DNA from: Ailurus styani
Taxonomy: Eukaryota; Chordata; Mammalia; Carnivora; Ailuridae
Length of the DNA stretch: 64,000 nucleotides
Assembly (NCBI GenBank): GCA_002007465.1
Contig: LNAC01000101.1
Location: forward strand, 4,364,361-4,428,360
Direction of reading: 5' to 3'
The notes beneath the pieces are model-generated. The model did not search any database, was not told the DNA's origin, and saw nothing but the letters and a program-made list of their open reading frames with translations. Positions 1-11,802 of this stretch are shown one piece after another. Numbering within the stretch: the stretch's first letter is position 1; every line of letters begins with the position of its first letter. A program made the translations under genes and the position numbers.

Positions 1-195
1 GTGCTGCACAAGAAGGCGCTGCGGAACAAGAAGCTGCTGCGGGCCGGCAGCGGCGGCGGGGACCCCGGCGACGCCTTCGGCATCGTGGCGCCCTTCGCGC
101 GGCGGCCCAGCGTGCACAGCGACCTCATGTACATCCGCGAGAAGGCCAGCGGCGGCGGCCAGGCCAAGGACAAGGAGCGCTGCGTCATCAGCTAG
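1..195 (+). CDS. RASD1: RASD1 C-terminal coding part (partial, last exon)
   Basis: The window opens inside the last coding exon of RASD1 (Dexras1/AGS1), a dexamethasone-inducible Ras-like GTPase that signals at membranes, acts on heterotrimeric G proteins (Gi) and binds the nNOS adaptor NOS1AP. What is seen is 64 codons and a TAG stop at 193-195. The segment has a basic stretch (KKALRNKKLLR), a Gly-rich loop, the conserved block RRPSVHSDLMYIREKAS and the final KDKERCVIS. CVIS is a CAAX box; a terminal Ser predicts farnesylation. The GTPase core (G1-G5 motifs) lies upstream, outside the window. Human RASD1 is 281 aa with the same C-terminus, so this is roughly residues 218-281. The Gly runs are where small carnivore-specific length differences would be expected. 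RASD2 (Rhes) is the only close alternative, but it ends in CVIQ. GC content is very high, as is usual for this gene. The first base is the window edge and not a start codon. Confidence 0.95.
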   Translation: MLHKKALRNKKLLRAGSGGGDPGDAFGIVAPFARRPSVHSDLMYIREKASGGGQAKDKERCVIS

Positions 196-1055
196 GAGCC
201 TCCCCGCACCCCCAGCCCCCCGCGCCGGCGACACAACCCAGGGAGGACCTTTTTGTTGAAAAGTCACGTCCGACGTCCGGGCCCGCCCCGGGCCGCGTGC
301 GCGCGGACTGGCGTCTTCCTCCCTGGGACCCGCGAACACCGGGGAGGTGCAAACGACGAAGGGACGGTCATCTGCTCTGGAAGGAAAGAACTGGCTCAGT
401 CCGGGACTCTCCCCACCTCCCATCCGTCCCTCACGGGCGCCTGCCACCCCCACGGGTCGGGGGCACAGGCCCGGCAGAGAGGGAAGTTATCTTGTTTCTG
501 ACAAACACAAGAATGGGGGGTGGGTGGGAGTCTGCTTATTAAAAAAAAAAATAGGTAAGAGAAGAAAAAGCAATAATGAACTTAGAACTTAACTCATCCT
601 TCAATGACTTGTAACTCTTTTGTTGAATTAGATAATAGTTTTCAAATGCTGCAAGATTATGGTTTTTAGTTTTTTATGTTAGAGACACAGTACACTTTTA
701 AGTTTAATCTACATTACCAACATTTTTCCATCACTTTCCCAAGGCTANTCTGGAGTGTCAAGGCGGGACAAATGGGGCATTAACTTGTCTGTGATTCTGG
801 GTTGCCGTGACAGCTAAGGAAAGCCTCCGCCCTCCCCAGACCAAGGGGGTGTGGGTCAGATCATAGCCAAGTGACTCGTTTACATGTGTTTGTGAAATTG
901 CACAAAGGAAAACAAAACACAACTTGCACTTTAATAGTTGAGGTCATTGTGGACATGAACAAACTCTTACCCAGCTGTTTGTACTGTGTGTGTGAGTCTT
1001 TAAAGTTATTGCTGTTGTTTTTTTACAATACCAAATAAAATAATTTAAAACAGAA
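196..1055 (+). other. RASD1: RASD1 3' UTR
   Basis: Sequence after the RASD1 stop. The first 300 bases are GC- and CpG-rich, continuing the gene's CpG island. The rest becomes AT-rich, with TTTTATGTTAG-type stretches. It ends near the AATAAA at 1034. A length of about 0.86 kb fits the known short 3' UTR of RASD1. One ambiguous base (n) sits at 748. No coding potential is apparent. Confidence 0.8.
1034..1039 (+). terminator. RASD1: RASD1 polyadenylation signal AATAAA
   Basis: Canonical AATAAA inside CCAAATAAAATAATTT, preceded by a T-rich stretch and the TGTGTGTGAGTC upstream. Cleavage is expected about 15-25 bases downstream (1055-1065). An ATTAAAA at about 537 is an earlier, weaker candidate. 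Confidence 0.75.
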
Positions 1056-1060
1056 AACCA

Positions 1061-2140
1061 TATGCTTGCTTTGCTTTTAGAAATGGCTGGAAGCCTGAAG
1101 GGTGAGGGAGGGGCAGGGGTTTACTTCTGAGGGATTAGACTAGCCCTCCCCAGACTGGCCCCCGCTGCCTGGGAGAAAATGCTCCAAAAAATGGATGGAT
1201 GATTGGAACAAAGCCCTCTCCAATTCGGGAATGGCTCCTCAGAAAGCCAGGACGAGGGGTCCAGGTCTTTCCCAGAGCTACATCTTCCCAGCCCCCAGGG
1301 GCCTCCGGGCTATGCCCAGACTCACGCCAGGAGGAGCGCGACGAAAGGCCCCCAACCCTGCGACTTGCAGTTGGCCTGATGGGTCACTAGGGCGCTGCTC
1401 TCAGAAGGGCAAGGGAGCCTTGAGATGAATCGGTGTCAGGCCCGTGCAGGACCCCCGATCCCTGACTCCCCTCCAGCGTCTGCCACATTGCTGTCTGCAG
1501 ACAGCTCAGAATCACCTGGCCTCCTGTGGCCTCCAGCCTCGGGGAGCACTTGCCGCCCTGGGGGGGGAGGTCTGGCTCCTTCTCTGCCTCAGTGTCTCCT
1601 CCTCTTCGGCAGTCGAGGGCGTCCGTTCCCGACTCGGGACCCAGCTCTCTCTGCCACTTGTAACTGCGAGCTCGGGGCAAGTGGCACCTGCCAAGCCTCC
1701 CAATTCTTCACCCACAAAACAGCACCCTCTGCGTGGGGGTGCCATGAGGAGTAAGGTGTTTGAAAAGCACTTTGCACCGGTGCCCACCACCCAGTGACCC
1801 AACTAACTGGTGGCTTCCGTGCGGTCCCAGGGAGGGATTTCCACCCTGCTCTGTGAGGGCTGCTCCCTGGGCACCGAACTCACCCCTGGGCCCGGGGGGC
1901 CAGTCACACGGGGGCAGGATGACCACCAGGCCCACTGGGCCCTTGGGGGGCAGAGGTCTCTCCCGAGGACAGTTACTCTGTTTTTCACGCCGGCTTTGCT
2001 GTGTGCGTGCTGAGGGGGAGGAGGTGTGGGGTGTGGGTTCTCAACAATTTGTTCTCTCTCCTCAAAGCAAAATGAACATCTTCCTCTCAGCTGTGCAAGA
2101 GGGACATGCCGTAATGGATTTCTCAGTAGAAGACCCAAGA
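1061..2140. other. Intergenic stretch between convergent genes
   Basis: GC-rich single-copy DNA between the RASD1 poly(A) site and the probable MED9 3' end. Short overlapping open frames exist on both strands, as expected for GC-rich DNA. None resembles a known protein. No repeat is recognised. Confidence 0.6.
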
Positions 2141-2149
2141 TGTCCTGAG

Positions 2150-3902
2150 AGCAGAGCACAAGTTCTTTTAATTACACTCTTAAAGAAGGTCACCAGTCTG
2201 AAGCCTGGGGTACAGGGAAAGTTCTGTCTCCCTCGGCCCCGGGGAGAGGCCTGGCGCGTTCCAGCCTTGAAGGGCCCGCTGGCCTGGTAGCTGTGTGCTT
2301 TGTGCTTCATGTTCGGGCAGAGCCTTAAAACCGGCCCCAAACGACTCCGAAATGTCAAGGACGTAACTGATTCAGTTCAGTAACAGTCCCGGGGTGGCCT
2401 GGCCTCCCGGGCGGCTGCCCACCTTGGCTCAGAGCCCGCTCTCCTGTCCAAAGCCACTGAAACCGGATACTCCCTTCGCACAGCCCGAGCTCCCCTGCGC
2501 CAGCCCCGGCCTGACAGGTGGCCGCGGGTCAGCACACACGGAACCCCTGCGAAAAACACCTTCGACCAGCCTTGCTGCCAGCGAGGTCAGTCGGCGGGCA
2601 CCTGCTAAGCCCCTGGCTTGGTCCGGGCAGGTTACGTGCCCATTTCGAGATCTAAACAATACGTAGTTACTTCTCGCCTGGGCTTGAAGAGGCGAGGGGA
2701 GAGCTCGGTCTGAGCAGCAAGGGAGCACGCGGAGCGGAGGAGGCAAGAGGGGCGTTCTGAGTGCTCGTGAAGCAGAACTGGGCCGCTGAACTTGCAGGTG
2801 TGGCTCGCGCCCAGCTGACGGGGGATCGGAACCGTCACTCAAGCTGCCCCTCTCCGAACGGAGAGCGCATCAAGATCACCTCTCCCTGCGGTGCAGCGAG
2901 GGTCTGCGGCTGGCTCCTTAGTGAGGAGGCCAGAGGGGAAACTCACTTTTGAAACCAGGACCCCAGGCATCTGAACCGCTAAGAGGCAAGGCCCGCTCCC
3001 CTGGGACTGGCGTGAGCCTGCGTAGAGACGGGTGCCTGCCGGCCCCGGGGGAAGCGGCGCGGGGTCCGAAGGGGTCTGGTCAGCAGCCTCCAGCACGAAA
3101 TGGCTGGATGAGCGGACTGAAGGGGGCAGGAGACAAAGGGAGCAAGAGCTGAAAGTAACAAGAACGTGTATGTGGCAGAGCAGCTGGAGACGGGGGCGCC
3201 TGCTCGGCTCTGGGTTGACCCCCCCAGGAAGACACGGTTACATTCACTTGCTGGCTCAAACATAAAAAGGAAACAAAGTATTTCGGGGAGCGGAGGTGGG
3301 GGTTGGGGAGGGAGGAAGCCACCCTGCCGTCTTTCAAAACAATATTCCTCCTCTCAGGGTTTTCTTTTACCATTTGAAATGCACGCCATAGGAGTGCAGC
3401 CCCAACTGGTCCAGTGAATTGTATGCAAATGTTTCATGACACTGCAGTCGACAGAACAGTGTGTACCTGGTACGCGCAGAGCATACCCAGGGGTGGGAGC
3501 GGAGGGAGGGGAGGGCAGGAAGCAAAGAGGAGCCGCCTCCTTTCCTCCTCTGCTGGAGGAGCCCGAATACGCAGCAGATGGCCCCTTCCCCAGAAGCAGG
3601 GGCAGCATTCCCAGCCCCCTCCCCAGCCTCCAGGAACATTCTTCCTTCCACCAGCAGGCACTCCGATTATTATGCATCTAGACATATGGACGCACCCTCT
3701 ACAAGGAGGCCCCAACAATGCCAAGCCTGCGCGCTGGCTGCCCACACAGTCAATGCCAAGTTTGGCTACGGAAGCGCCTACAGCAGCCCCCGGGCTCTCG
3801 GTTAGAGTTCGCAGCTGGAGTCCGAGGCGCTGGCGGGGGGAGTCAGGGAGGCTGTGTGCTCTCCCCCCTTCTTTCTCGGGCCTTCCTGGAAGCCGGCCTC
3901 AT
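2150..3902 (-). other. MED9: Probable MED9 3' UTR
   Basis: Sequence following the MED9 stop codon on the - strand, up to the candidate ATTAAA. It is GC-rich and free of interspersed repeats. The distal end rests only on that signal. The part nearest the stop codon is certain to be transcribed if MED9 is expressed. Confidence 0.45.
2167..2172 (-). terminator. MED9: Candidate MED9 polyadenylation signal (ATTAAA)
   Basis: The + strand reads TTTAAT, which is ATTAAA on the MED9 strand. It is 1.73 kb beyond the MED9 stop codon and is followed on that strand by TG/TC-rich sequence. I see no AATAAA on the - strand nearer the stop, so this is the best visible candidate. It is an inference. Confidence 0.4.
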
Positions 3903-4119
3903 CTACTCCTTGGGGATCTCAAACATGCAGAGGCTCTTGTACTTCTGCAGAAGCTCGTTCTTGGTCCTGACCTGCTCCCGGAGGCTATGCAGCTGTTGCT
4001 GCTGCTGCTCCGGACTCAGGTGGATGCCTGGCATGGTGCTGATGACCTTGCGCATCTCCTGGAACTTGGTTTTGAGGGCGTTCAGGTCCTGGTGGATGTC
4101 CGGGCTGTCCTTGTCCATA
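3903..4119 (-). CDS. MED9: MED9 coding exon 2 (C-terminal coiled coil and stop)
   Basis: Second and last coding exon of MED9, a small subunit of the Mediator middle module, which bridges activators and RNA polymerase II in the nucleus. It starts at 4119 just after the acceptor AG (4121-4120), preceded on that strand by a pyrimidine-rich tract. Its first base T completes a Cys codon split by the intron (TG|T). It then encodes 71 residues beginning [20 protein letters not shown] and ending [10 protein letters not shown], with stop TAG at 3905-3903. The middle carries the conserved [16 protein letters not shown], a run of five Gln and a heptad-like helix ([18 protein letters not shown]) typical of the Med9 family. 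Identity with the human protein is very high by eye; only a few changes such as DI for EV and V for L are visible. The reading frame is intact, with no frameshift or internal stop. Confidence 0.97.
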
Positions 4120-4499
4120 CTACAGGGGGCAGAGGGCAGTCGTTAGCGTTCACGGCTCAGACTCACGCCTGGCTTCCCTCCTCTGAACCCCCACCGAACC
4201 TGCTCTCTTCCTCCCTTACCTTTCAGCCTGCCTTGTTTGCATGTCCCCTTCCGAGGCCGTGCACCCCCGGGGGACAGCTGCCCAGTAAAAAGCACCTGTG
4301 CCCAGCACTGCCACCACAGCCCCCCTTGGCCTGCCTGCGCCATTCGAGGCCGAACCCCCATTAGCTCAGAGGTCAGGAGCTGTGTCTGCCTTGTTTGGAG
4401 CCGTACCCCTGGGCCCTGGGCGCCTTGGGCACTCGAGTCGCCTTTGTCGCCAGAACGAATGCTTGGCAAGTCAGTTCATAAATGTGTGTTCAATGACTG

Positions 4500-6800
4500 A
4501 ACTCACCATTACCATTGTGAGGTGATGAATGGGTGGCAAAACTGGCCGAAACCTACATTTCTTCTAACTGGAGACATTTCCAGGCCAATCAAGAAACCTT
4601 ATCAGCTAGCAAGAGCTAAGTTTAGCTGATGTTTTGATGCTTGAACATGTTAATGTAAGCACTAATTTCCACAGGGCCAGTCATAAATTTTAAATTAGTT
4701 ACAAGCCATTGGAAATTTTTCAGCAGGTACAAAGTCTCCCCTACCAGTGCTGTAAATTCCTTGCCTTCAGGTCAGGCTCCTTTTAAAGGCAGGATCATTC
4801 ACTTCATCCCACTGCTGGCTATTATTAGCTGCCCAGAGATCCCTGCTCCCTTGGCGCTGCTACATTAAAAACAACGAGAACAAAACCTTCCCCTAAGATC
4901 AAAGAAACAGCCTGCCAGTTGCTCCTATACATTTTTTAAAAGTTAGCAAGTGGATGAGCTTTTGAAAACAAACGGTTGGGACTAAAACTAAAAGCCAATT
5001 CAGTAGGTTGTTCTAAAAGTCACCCACTGAGGGGTGGGGGTGGTGAGAACTGTCAATGATCATTTACTTTTTTGAATAAACGTCCATTCCCGATGGGAAA
5101 TTTCATCCCAGATGATGCTAATTCATGTTTATTATTCATCATTTCTCTGCTTACGCAGACAGAATATCCATCTTCCCTGGCAATCCACTGGTTACGCTCA
5201 CACTTGGTAAATGAGATGCGCCCTGTTTCCTGTTCATCAATAGCGCTCAGAGGCAAGCTGTGGAGAGTCACTCACTCTACGGAATGTTAACCAGTCAAAC
5301 GTTTCTTGTTGTCATTCAATACCTTCATTTTAAATATACAATTAATGGTATACCTTACCCCGGTTTCTAGAGAGCAGTAACTGGTATTTATGAGAATTGT
5401 AAATTCTTTAGAAGGAAGCAAATAGGGGGCATCTTTTATTTTAATGATTTTAGATGTCAGCTCAAATCTACAACTCTGGATAGAAACCATCTGGATTTCT
5501 GAAATCATTATAGTTGGATGGCATATGTGTTCACACATTGTACGAATAGAAGTCCCAAGGGAGTTTTGAAATGAAAGCATAGTTTTAAGAACACTGATTC
5601 ACATCACCAATCTGAAAGGACACAGTAAAAGCAAACAAATGAAAATACATAAAATAAGAATTTGGAAGGAAGTAATGATCATCCAATTCTGGTAGCAAAC
5701 ATGACCTGGCCCCAGAGAAGATTGAATTCTGAAGGAAAAAGTGGGCCATGCTTAGGACGCTCACTTTTGAAAACCCCCAGATCTCAAGGGTTGTCCATTC
5801 TTTCCTCAGTGAACTCTCGGTAAAGGAGCCACATAAAAGCTTGCCTGGAGGGAAGCTACTGGAAAGGGGGCCATGAGGCCCACAGCAAGGCCCCCTCTGC
5901 AAGCTTCTCGGCCTGCCCTAGTTGGTGAAGGTAAATAACGTGGAACTCCTGGAGCGAGGAAAACACTCTATTCAGGAACTGGCTCGAAGCAAGCGGGAAC
6001 CTGCTAGGCCGGGATGACTGTGAAATACTCAAGCCAAAAGACGAGCCAGGCCCAAATATTGAGTGAATAAAAGCAGAAAGCTCCAAACGGGCCTGCCTTT
6101 GTGTTCAATGTTAGTCATCAGCCAACTTTAGAAGAAAAAAAAAAGGAGACTAGGCCAAGGTCGACAGGCACAAAAATCGTACAAACAAGGGCCAGGTTAA
6201 GGCACTTCGGTCCTGCTTATAGTAGTTTCTAAAAGACGGACAAAAATACTACTGCTCTGGCATGTTTGACAGGCCACTTCTCTGTCTTCTGTGCACATCT
6301 TGGGTGGTACTCAGTGTTCCGTGGACACACACGTTCAGTATTTGTGGCACCAGACCAGGGGCAAACATCACAGGCTTATTAGGTGGCCAGGTTTAAGAGC
6401 GATGCTTCGTTCAGCTGCTAACTCAGGCCGCAGCTTCAATTTTTCCTACAGGTGCCTTGGGACTTGAAGATGCCAACTCGCCTCAACTGGGCAAGTGTGT
6501 CCATGGGTAACTTAGAAGCAAAAGGAACCCATTAGGTTCCTAAAGCCAATGTCCTCCCAAACCTGCGACCACGCAGTAGCAGGCCTGTTTCCCATTTCTT
6601 CCTCAGAATGTCGGTGACCCTCAGTCCCGCGTCCCCACTGTCCTAGCTGACCCACGCTGGGACCAGTCCTTCCCTCCCTCCCTCCTTCCATGCTAACTTC
6701 AGTGGCCGGCATTTTTCTAAAATAGTGGTGGGGGTGCAGTGGGGGGTTGTTGCTTTTCCAGTGAGTGTAATAGGTGTTAAAAAACATTTAAAAATAATAG
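4500..6800. other. Repeat-free MED9 intronic DNA
   Basis: AT-richer single-copy sequence with no recognised repeat and no exon-like open frame with splice sites. Two parts (about 4540-4760 and 5040-5300) have the mixed, CpG-poor, motif-rich look of conserved non-coding DNA. That is a weak impression only. Confidence 0.4.
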
Positions 6801-6819
6801 ACGCCAAGGGTTAGAAAAG

Positions 6820-7275
6820 GAAGGTCCCTCTAATCCCCACCCCAGAGAAACCTCTGTTAACATGTGGTATATATTATTTCAGACCGCTTCGAAATATACG
6901 GTTACAAACACACGTGTACTTTTTTGTTATTTGTTTTGACAACAATGTGATCATTCTTCCTTTTTCCACTTAAGCTGCACCTTGGATGTCTTTCCATGTG
7001 AACACACTACAGTGATACAGCTACATTATTTGGCTCTTGTTGGCTATTTGGACGTTTGCAATTTACCACTTGTGATCGGAATGGCAACGAACATTTTGTA
7101 CCTATATCCCTAAGTACTTGTGCAAGTATTTTGGTACGATGATTTCTCAAAAGTAAATTTCTAGATTGAAGGTTATGTACAAATTTTTGACGGACCACCG
7201 TAATGCCCTCCAAGAAACCCGAACAGTGGCCACAGACACGCCTGTCCCTTACGCCCTCGACAGCACTGGCCGGCC
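6820..7275 (-). mobile_element. L1 3'-end remnant, antisense
   Basis: The + strand reads like the reverse of an old L1 3' region: TATTTGGACGTTTGCAATTT, then CTTGTGCAAGTATTTTGG, then TAAATTTCTAGATTGAAGG, then TGCCCTCCAAGAA. The order matches mammalian-wide L1M-type consensus as I remember it. It is diverged and 5' truncated, with no coding capacity. Confidence 0.6.
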
Positions 7276-8586
7276 CGGCGGCTGTTAGAGAGCTAGTGGC
7301 TGTGTGCATTTCTCTGCTCCACTTCCGCCTGCGCCTGAGACGTCCTCCGAGAGGGGCTTTGAGTCCCAGATCCTTGCTTTTATCTGCTCACAGGGTTACA
7401 AGTGAAAAATATTCCTTTAAGGGAGGGGCCACAAAAGGTTCTGCTAAAAGAAGTTTGAAAAAAAGACTGCTCTACAGAATAGCCCAGAATGTGTTCGTCC
7501 ATGTCTACCTCTTCAGAGCCCAGCAACCCCAGCCTGTCCTCCTTCCTAAATTCCAGAGCCCTCGTGCCCACAGTTCCCACGTATTTTCTCCCTGGAGTCT
7601 GGGAGCCCTGCTGACGTCCCCAGTGCACTGACTGCCCCTGCAGCATGCGGCCGCTCAGATGGAGGCCGCTCCCACCCATAGGACTGAGCAGAGCCGGTAC
7701 GCTGCGCCCCCACAGATGTGTCCGTGTCCGGCTTTCTGGCGCCTGATGTGCACTTAACTGCCAGTCCCACCCGCTCCTCCTCCCTGCCCCTGCCTCCTCC
7801 TCCCGCTGGCCCCGATTTCCAGAGCCGGGTCCTCTCCTCCTCCTGACACCCTCTGCCCCACCTACCTTTACAAAACCCAAGTCTGAGCTCCCAAACTCCC
7901 AGCCACCTGCCCGGCCAGTTCACACTTGAGAGGGCCCCTCAGGGCCAGCCACCTGCAGCCTGTGCCCCTTCCAGGAGCACCTTTCCACCTGGTCCCCGAC
8001 TCCGCAGAAACGCGGCACTGTGGGGCTTCTCCCGCTGCGCTAAGGAGCCGCAGACCCGTGTGCCTGGTTTAGTGGAGCCTGGGTTCCAGCGGGTGCTCGG
8101 TAAGTTACGCCGAATGCACAGAGATGAATGGCAAAGGAGGGGACAGGCTTGTAAGCTGGCCCAGAAAGACTGCTTCTGGACAGTCCATAAATATTCCCTA
8201 TCTGGGCACTCATCCTCTTCACTGGCATTTGGCTGAAGGAGAAGCCAGGGACAATGAGGGCGGACAAGCCCCACAGAGCCAGGCGGGTTCTCTCGCAGAC
8301 CTCTCCACTGAGTGGGGGCCGCCGCCTGCTCCATCCAAGGACGGGCCTCAGCTGGCACGGAGGGCTGGTCAGATTAAAATAGATGTTGTATAGGAAGAAG
8401 CAGGTCAGTAATGCCATTTCCATAAAAGTGGTCTTGCCTGGGCTCTCAGGTCTCGCTGACCCGCCTGCACAATAAAGAGATGTGCTGGCAGTGCCGTGGC
8501 CCCGACTTGAGAGGTGAAGGACGCCGCCGCGTACTCATCATTTGACTACCTCTGCAGTGTCACAGATGGCTCCCTTTTCCTGCCCA
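7276..8586. other. Repeat-free MED9 intronic DNA
   Basis: GC-moderate single-copy sequence. Open frames here (for example a 166-codon frame on the - strand at 7380-7880) lack known domains and conserved splice context. I see no gene. Confidence 0.45.
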
Positions 8587-8602
8587 GCAACCTAGAACTT
8601 TT

Positions 8603-8795
8603 TTTTTTAAGATTTATTTATTTATTTGACAGAGAGAGAGAAAGATCACAAGTAGGCAGAGAGGCAGGCAGAGAGAGAGGGGGAAGCAGGCTCCCTGCCG
8701 AGCAGAGAGCCGATGCGGGGCTCGATCCCAGGACCCTGAGATCATGACCTGAGCTGAAGGCAGAGGCTTTAACCCACTGAGCCACCCAGGCTCCC
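8603..8795 (-). mobile_element. SINEC-type SINE with 16-bp TSD
   Basis: Reverse-oriented tRNA-derived carnivore SINE: T-rich tail at left, then AAGATTTATTTATTTATTTG, a GA-rich body, and the head GAGCCACCCAGG at right. Flanked by GCAACCTAGAACTTTT at 8587-8602 and 8796-8811, a perfect 16-bp target-site duplication, so it is relatively young. Confidence 0.93.
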
Positions 8796-8811
8796 GCAAC
8801 CTAGAACTTTT

Positions 8812-9631
8812 AAGGAACTAAAACAATTAACCAGCACAAAACAAAACAAAGCCAAAAAAAACATTTAAGTACCCATGTTGACAGAATACTGTTACTGAGT
8901 GAGCCACAACCAGCAGGCCAGGTAGGGACAACCTCAGAATTCCTAGACTGGGACACTTAGTTCCAGACTCAGATTTGATTTGGCAACTCTGAGGGGAAAA
9001 AAAAAATGGAATTCTCTTTGGTTCTCGTTTCTTTCCTCCTTTGTTCTATACGTACTTCTCTAATGTGATTTCTGTATGTAACAGGAGAGGCCTTGAAGAG
9101 TTGGGAACCCTAACATTTCTTACACGCATAAAAATGACATTTTTCTATCTCCTTTTCCCCATTCTCTCAGTTAACACCAATATGGCGCTTGGATCAGTCC
9201 TTCAACTAAGGGACAGACAGTGGGAGGGAAGGGCGGCGGAGCTTCTCTCCAGCGCCAGGCAGAGTGCACCCCAGCCACGACGACCAGAACCGGGAGCTCT
9301 CCTGCTGCGGGAGGTGGCCTCTGAGCAGGTCGACAAGTGTAGGTGGCATTTCCCTGGGCAAAGACAGGGCAGGAGGACACGTGCGCCCTGGGGGACTCCA
9401 TGCACCCAAAGGGCACTGGCATCAGAATGACTTGCTCTGCGTTCTGTGGCGTGGTCCAGGCAGGCCTCTGAAGATGGTCTGCACCGATTCCTGAATGGAG
9501 GGCTACCAGTGGGGAAGGACGGAATGGGTAGAATAGGGAGCCCTAGAGATTTTTCAGCGGAGAAAAATTCAACTGCTAACATGCACAGGATGAATTAGAG
9601 AGACGAGAGAATAAAGGGAAAGAAACTATTT
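8812..9631. other. Repeat-free MED9 intronic DNA
   Basis: No repeat, RNA gene or supported exon seen. Confidence 0.45.
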
Positions 9632-9648
9632 AAGAAATGACTATAAGA

Positions 9649-9849
9649 GGGGCGCCTGGGTTGCTCAGTTGGTTGAGTGGCTGCCTTTGGCTTGGGTCAT
9701 GATTCCAGGGTCCTGGGGTCAAGCCCCGCATCGGGCTCCCTACTCAGCAGAGAGCCTGCTTCTCTCTCTTCCTCTGCCTGCCTCTCTGCTTACTTGTGCT
9801 GTCTCTCTGTCAAATAAATAAATAAATAAATCTTAAAAAAAAAAAAGGA
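9649..9849 (+). mobile_element. SINEC-type SINE with 17-bp TSD
   Basis: Head GGGCGCCTGGGTTGCTCAG, CT-rich 3' body and (AAAT)n AATCTTAAAA tail. Target-site duplication AAGAAATGACTATAAGA at 9632-9648 and 9850-9866. Confidence 0.93.
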
Positions 9850-9866
9850 AAGAAATGACTATAAGA

Positions 9867-10312
9867 CCCCCAAAGGAGGTTAGAAGACCTGGACCGTGAG
9901 TGTTACCAACAGGCTTGGAAGTAAGGGGGCAGGTTAAAGCCTAAATGTTCCACTAACCCAATCTCAGCATCTCCGCACCTCCTAGCATCTCAGCCAGGCT
10001 ACAGAAAACAGGCTGGGAGAGGTCAAGGTACTACAGGTAAATGTTGCCAAGGAAGAGGGAAGAGGGAAGAGCAGCCCGGACAGATCATGAACTGTGCCAG
10101 GAAGACTTCACTGTTTGGTGCTGGAGAAGAACAGAGTGTCCAGAAGCAGATGAGCAAACATATGGGGACTCTGTGTATATGGTGAAGGCGGTGGCTCCAG
10201 CAGAGAAAACAATGAATATTCAGTAAGAGCAGTGGGATGATACAGCTCATGGAGGAAAAGTGGGGGTGTCCCCTTCCTCCTTCTATTAAAATACATTCCA
10301 GTAGCATCACAG
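9867..10312. other. Short unique intronic interval between SINEs
   Basis: No feature recognised. It separates two young SINEs of the same orientation. Confidence 0.4.
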
Positions 10313-10326
10313 AATTGAAAGTGAAA

Positions 10327-10519
10327 GGGGCACCTGGGTGGCTCAGTCACTTAAGCATTGGACTTCTGATTTTGGCTCAGGTCCTATCTCAGCGTCCTGT
10401 GATCTAGCCCCGAGTCAGGCTCCACATTCAGCACGGAGCCTGCTTGGGATTCTGTCTCTTCCTCTGCCCCTCCCCCTTCACTTGCTGTCTCTGAAATACA
10501 TACATAAATCTTAAAAAAA
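10327..10519 (+). mobile_element. SINEC-type SINE with 14-bp TSD
   Basis: Head GGGGCACCTGGGTGGCTCAG; tail ATACATAAATCTTAAAAAA. Target-site duplication AATTGAAAGTGAAA at 10313-10326 and 10520-10533. Confidence 0.93.
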
Positions 10520-10533
10520 AATTGAAAGTGAAA

Positions 10534-11346
10534 TGTGAAACCATAAAAGTCCTAGGAAAAATTGATTGATATCAACAGATTGATATTTGTCACTTTATTA
10601 GAGTGGGAAGGCCTTGCTAACTAGGACCAAAATCCAGAAGCCATCAAGGAAAAGCATAACAAATCTGCCTCAAACGATATGCTTCCAAATGACAAAAACA
10701 AACAAAAGAACCCAGGAACAAAGTCAAAAGAAAAGTCACAACTTGGGGGAAATATTTATAATACACTAGTCCGGCAAAGGCATACATTCCTTACTGTACA
10801 AGGAACTCACTGAAAGAGAGATGACCTTATAGAAAATGGGCAGTTTATAGGGGAAAAATACAAATGACATAAGAAGATGCATATGAAAAGGTGCTCTATC
10901 CGATAAAACGAGACACAGACCAATACAACACATCATTTCTGACCTGTCAGATTAGCCTGTTAAAAAGTTTAAAGGGGATGGGGGGGAAATGGGGAAAAGA
11001 CACAAATACACTGCTGGTAAAGCATACACTAGTACATTCTTACTGATTTGCTAACAGTGATCAAAATGTTAAATTCACATATCCCTTTGCTAGAAATTTA
11101 CTCAGAGTTTACAAGATGCCATTTACAAACAGGGTCACTGCAGCGCAGACTGTGGTGGCAAAATGCCAGAAACACTGGAAGTGTCCTTGAGCAGGGAAGT
11201 GTTGAAAGAAATGGTGGCATAATTATGAAATGGAGTGTGATGCAGTTTGGGGACAAGGGAGGGAGCTGGGAGGAGTGGAGGGAGAGGCTCACTTGCCATT
11301 TTGTATCTTTGGGGGTTCTTTGAATACATCTACAACTGCAATTTTT
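10534..11346 (+). mobile_element. Old L1/HAL1-like LINE remnant
   Basis: A-rich strand with phrases of L1 ORF2 3' regions: GAAACCATAAAAGTCCTAGG, then AAATGACATAAGAAGATGC, then CCCTTTGCTAGAAATTTACT. Frames are broken. It resumes on the far side of the two SINEs at 11386-11786. Confidence 0.6.
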
Positions 11347-11385
11347 CATTTTATTTAATCTTTTATTTTTACAACTGCAATTTTT

Positions 11386-11562
11386 ATTTTTTTTAAGATT
11401 TTATTTATTTATTTATTTGGGAAAGTACAACTGGGGTTGTGGCAGAGGGAGAGAGAGAAGCAGGCTCCCCACTGAGCAGTGTGCCCTAAGACGTGGGGCT
11501 CGATCCCAGGACAATCTGAGCCGAAGGCAGACGCTTAACTGACTGAGCCACCCAGGCACCCC
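11386..11562 (-). mobile_element. SINEC-type SINE (older)
   Basis: T-rich tail AAGATTTTATTTATTTATTT at left, head GAGCCACCCAGGCACCCC at right. Flanks share only a short ACAATTTTT-like duplication, so it is older or its site duplication has decayed. Confidence 0.88.
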
Positions 11563-11588
11563 TACAATTTTTAAAAAATACTTTCTGG

Positions 11589-11786
11589 GGCACCTGGGTG
11601 GCTCAGTGGGTTAAAGCCTCTGCTTTCGGCTCAGGTCATGATCTCAGCGTCCTGGGATCGAGGCCCGCATCGGGCTCTCTGCTCAGTGGGGAGCCTGCTT
11701 CCTCCTCTCCCTGTCTCTCTGCCTGCCTCTCTGCCTACTTGTAATCTCTCTCTCTGTGTCAAATAAATAAATAAAATCTTTAAAAA
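11589..11786 (+). mobile_element. SINEC-type SINE, young subtype, with 16-bp TSD
   Basis: Head GGCACCTGGGTGGCTCAGTG followed by GGTTAAAGCCTCTGC and, near the 3' end, CTGCCTACTTGTAATCTC, the subtype I associate with mustelids. Flanked by AAAAAATACTTTCTGG at 11573-11588 and 11787-11802. Only 25 bp separates it from the oppositely oriented SINE to its left. Confidence 0.92.
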
Positions 11787-11802
11787 AAAAAATACTTTCT
11801 GG

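Noticed and set aside
1195..3263. Many overlapping frames between RASD1 and MED9
   Set aside because: GC-rich DNA; all frames are short, overlapping and without recognisable domains.
3414..4364. 316-codon open frame on the + strand
   Set aside because: It runs antisense through MED9 exon 2. The complement of Gln- and Glu-rich codons and GC-rich flanks keeps it open. No domain or support.
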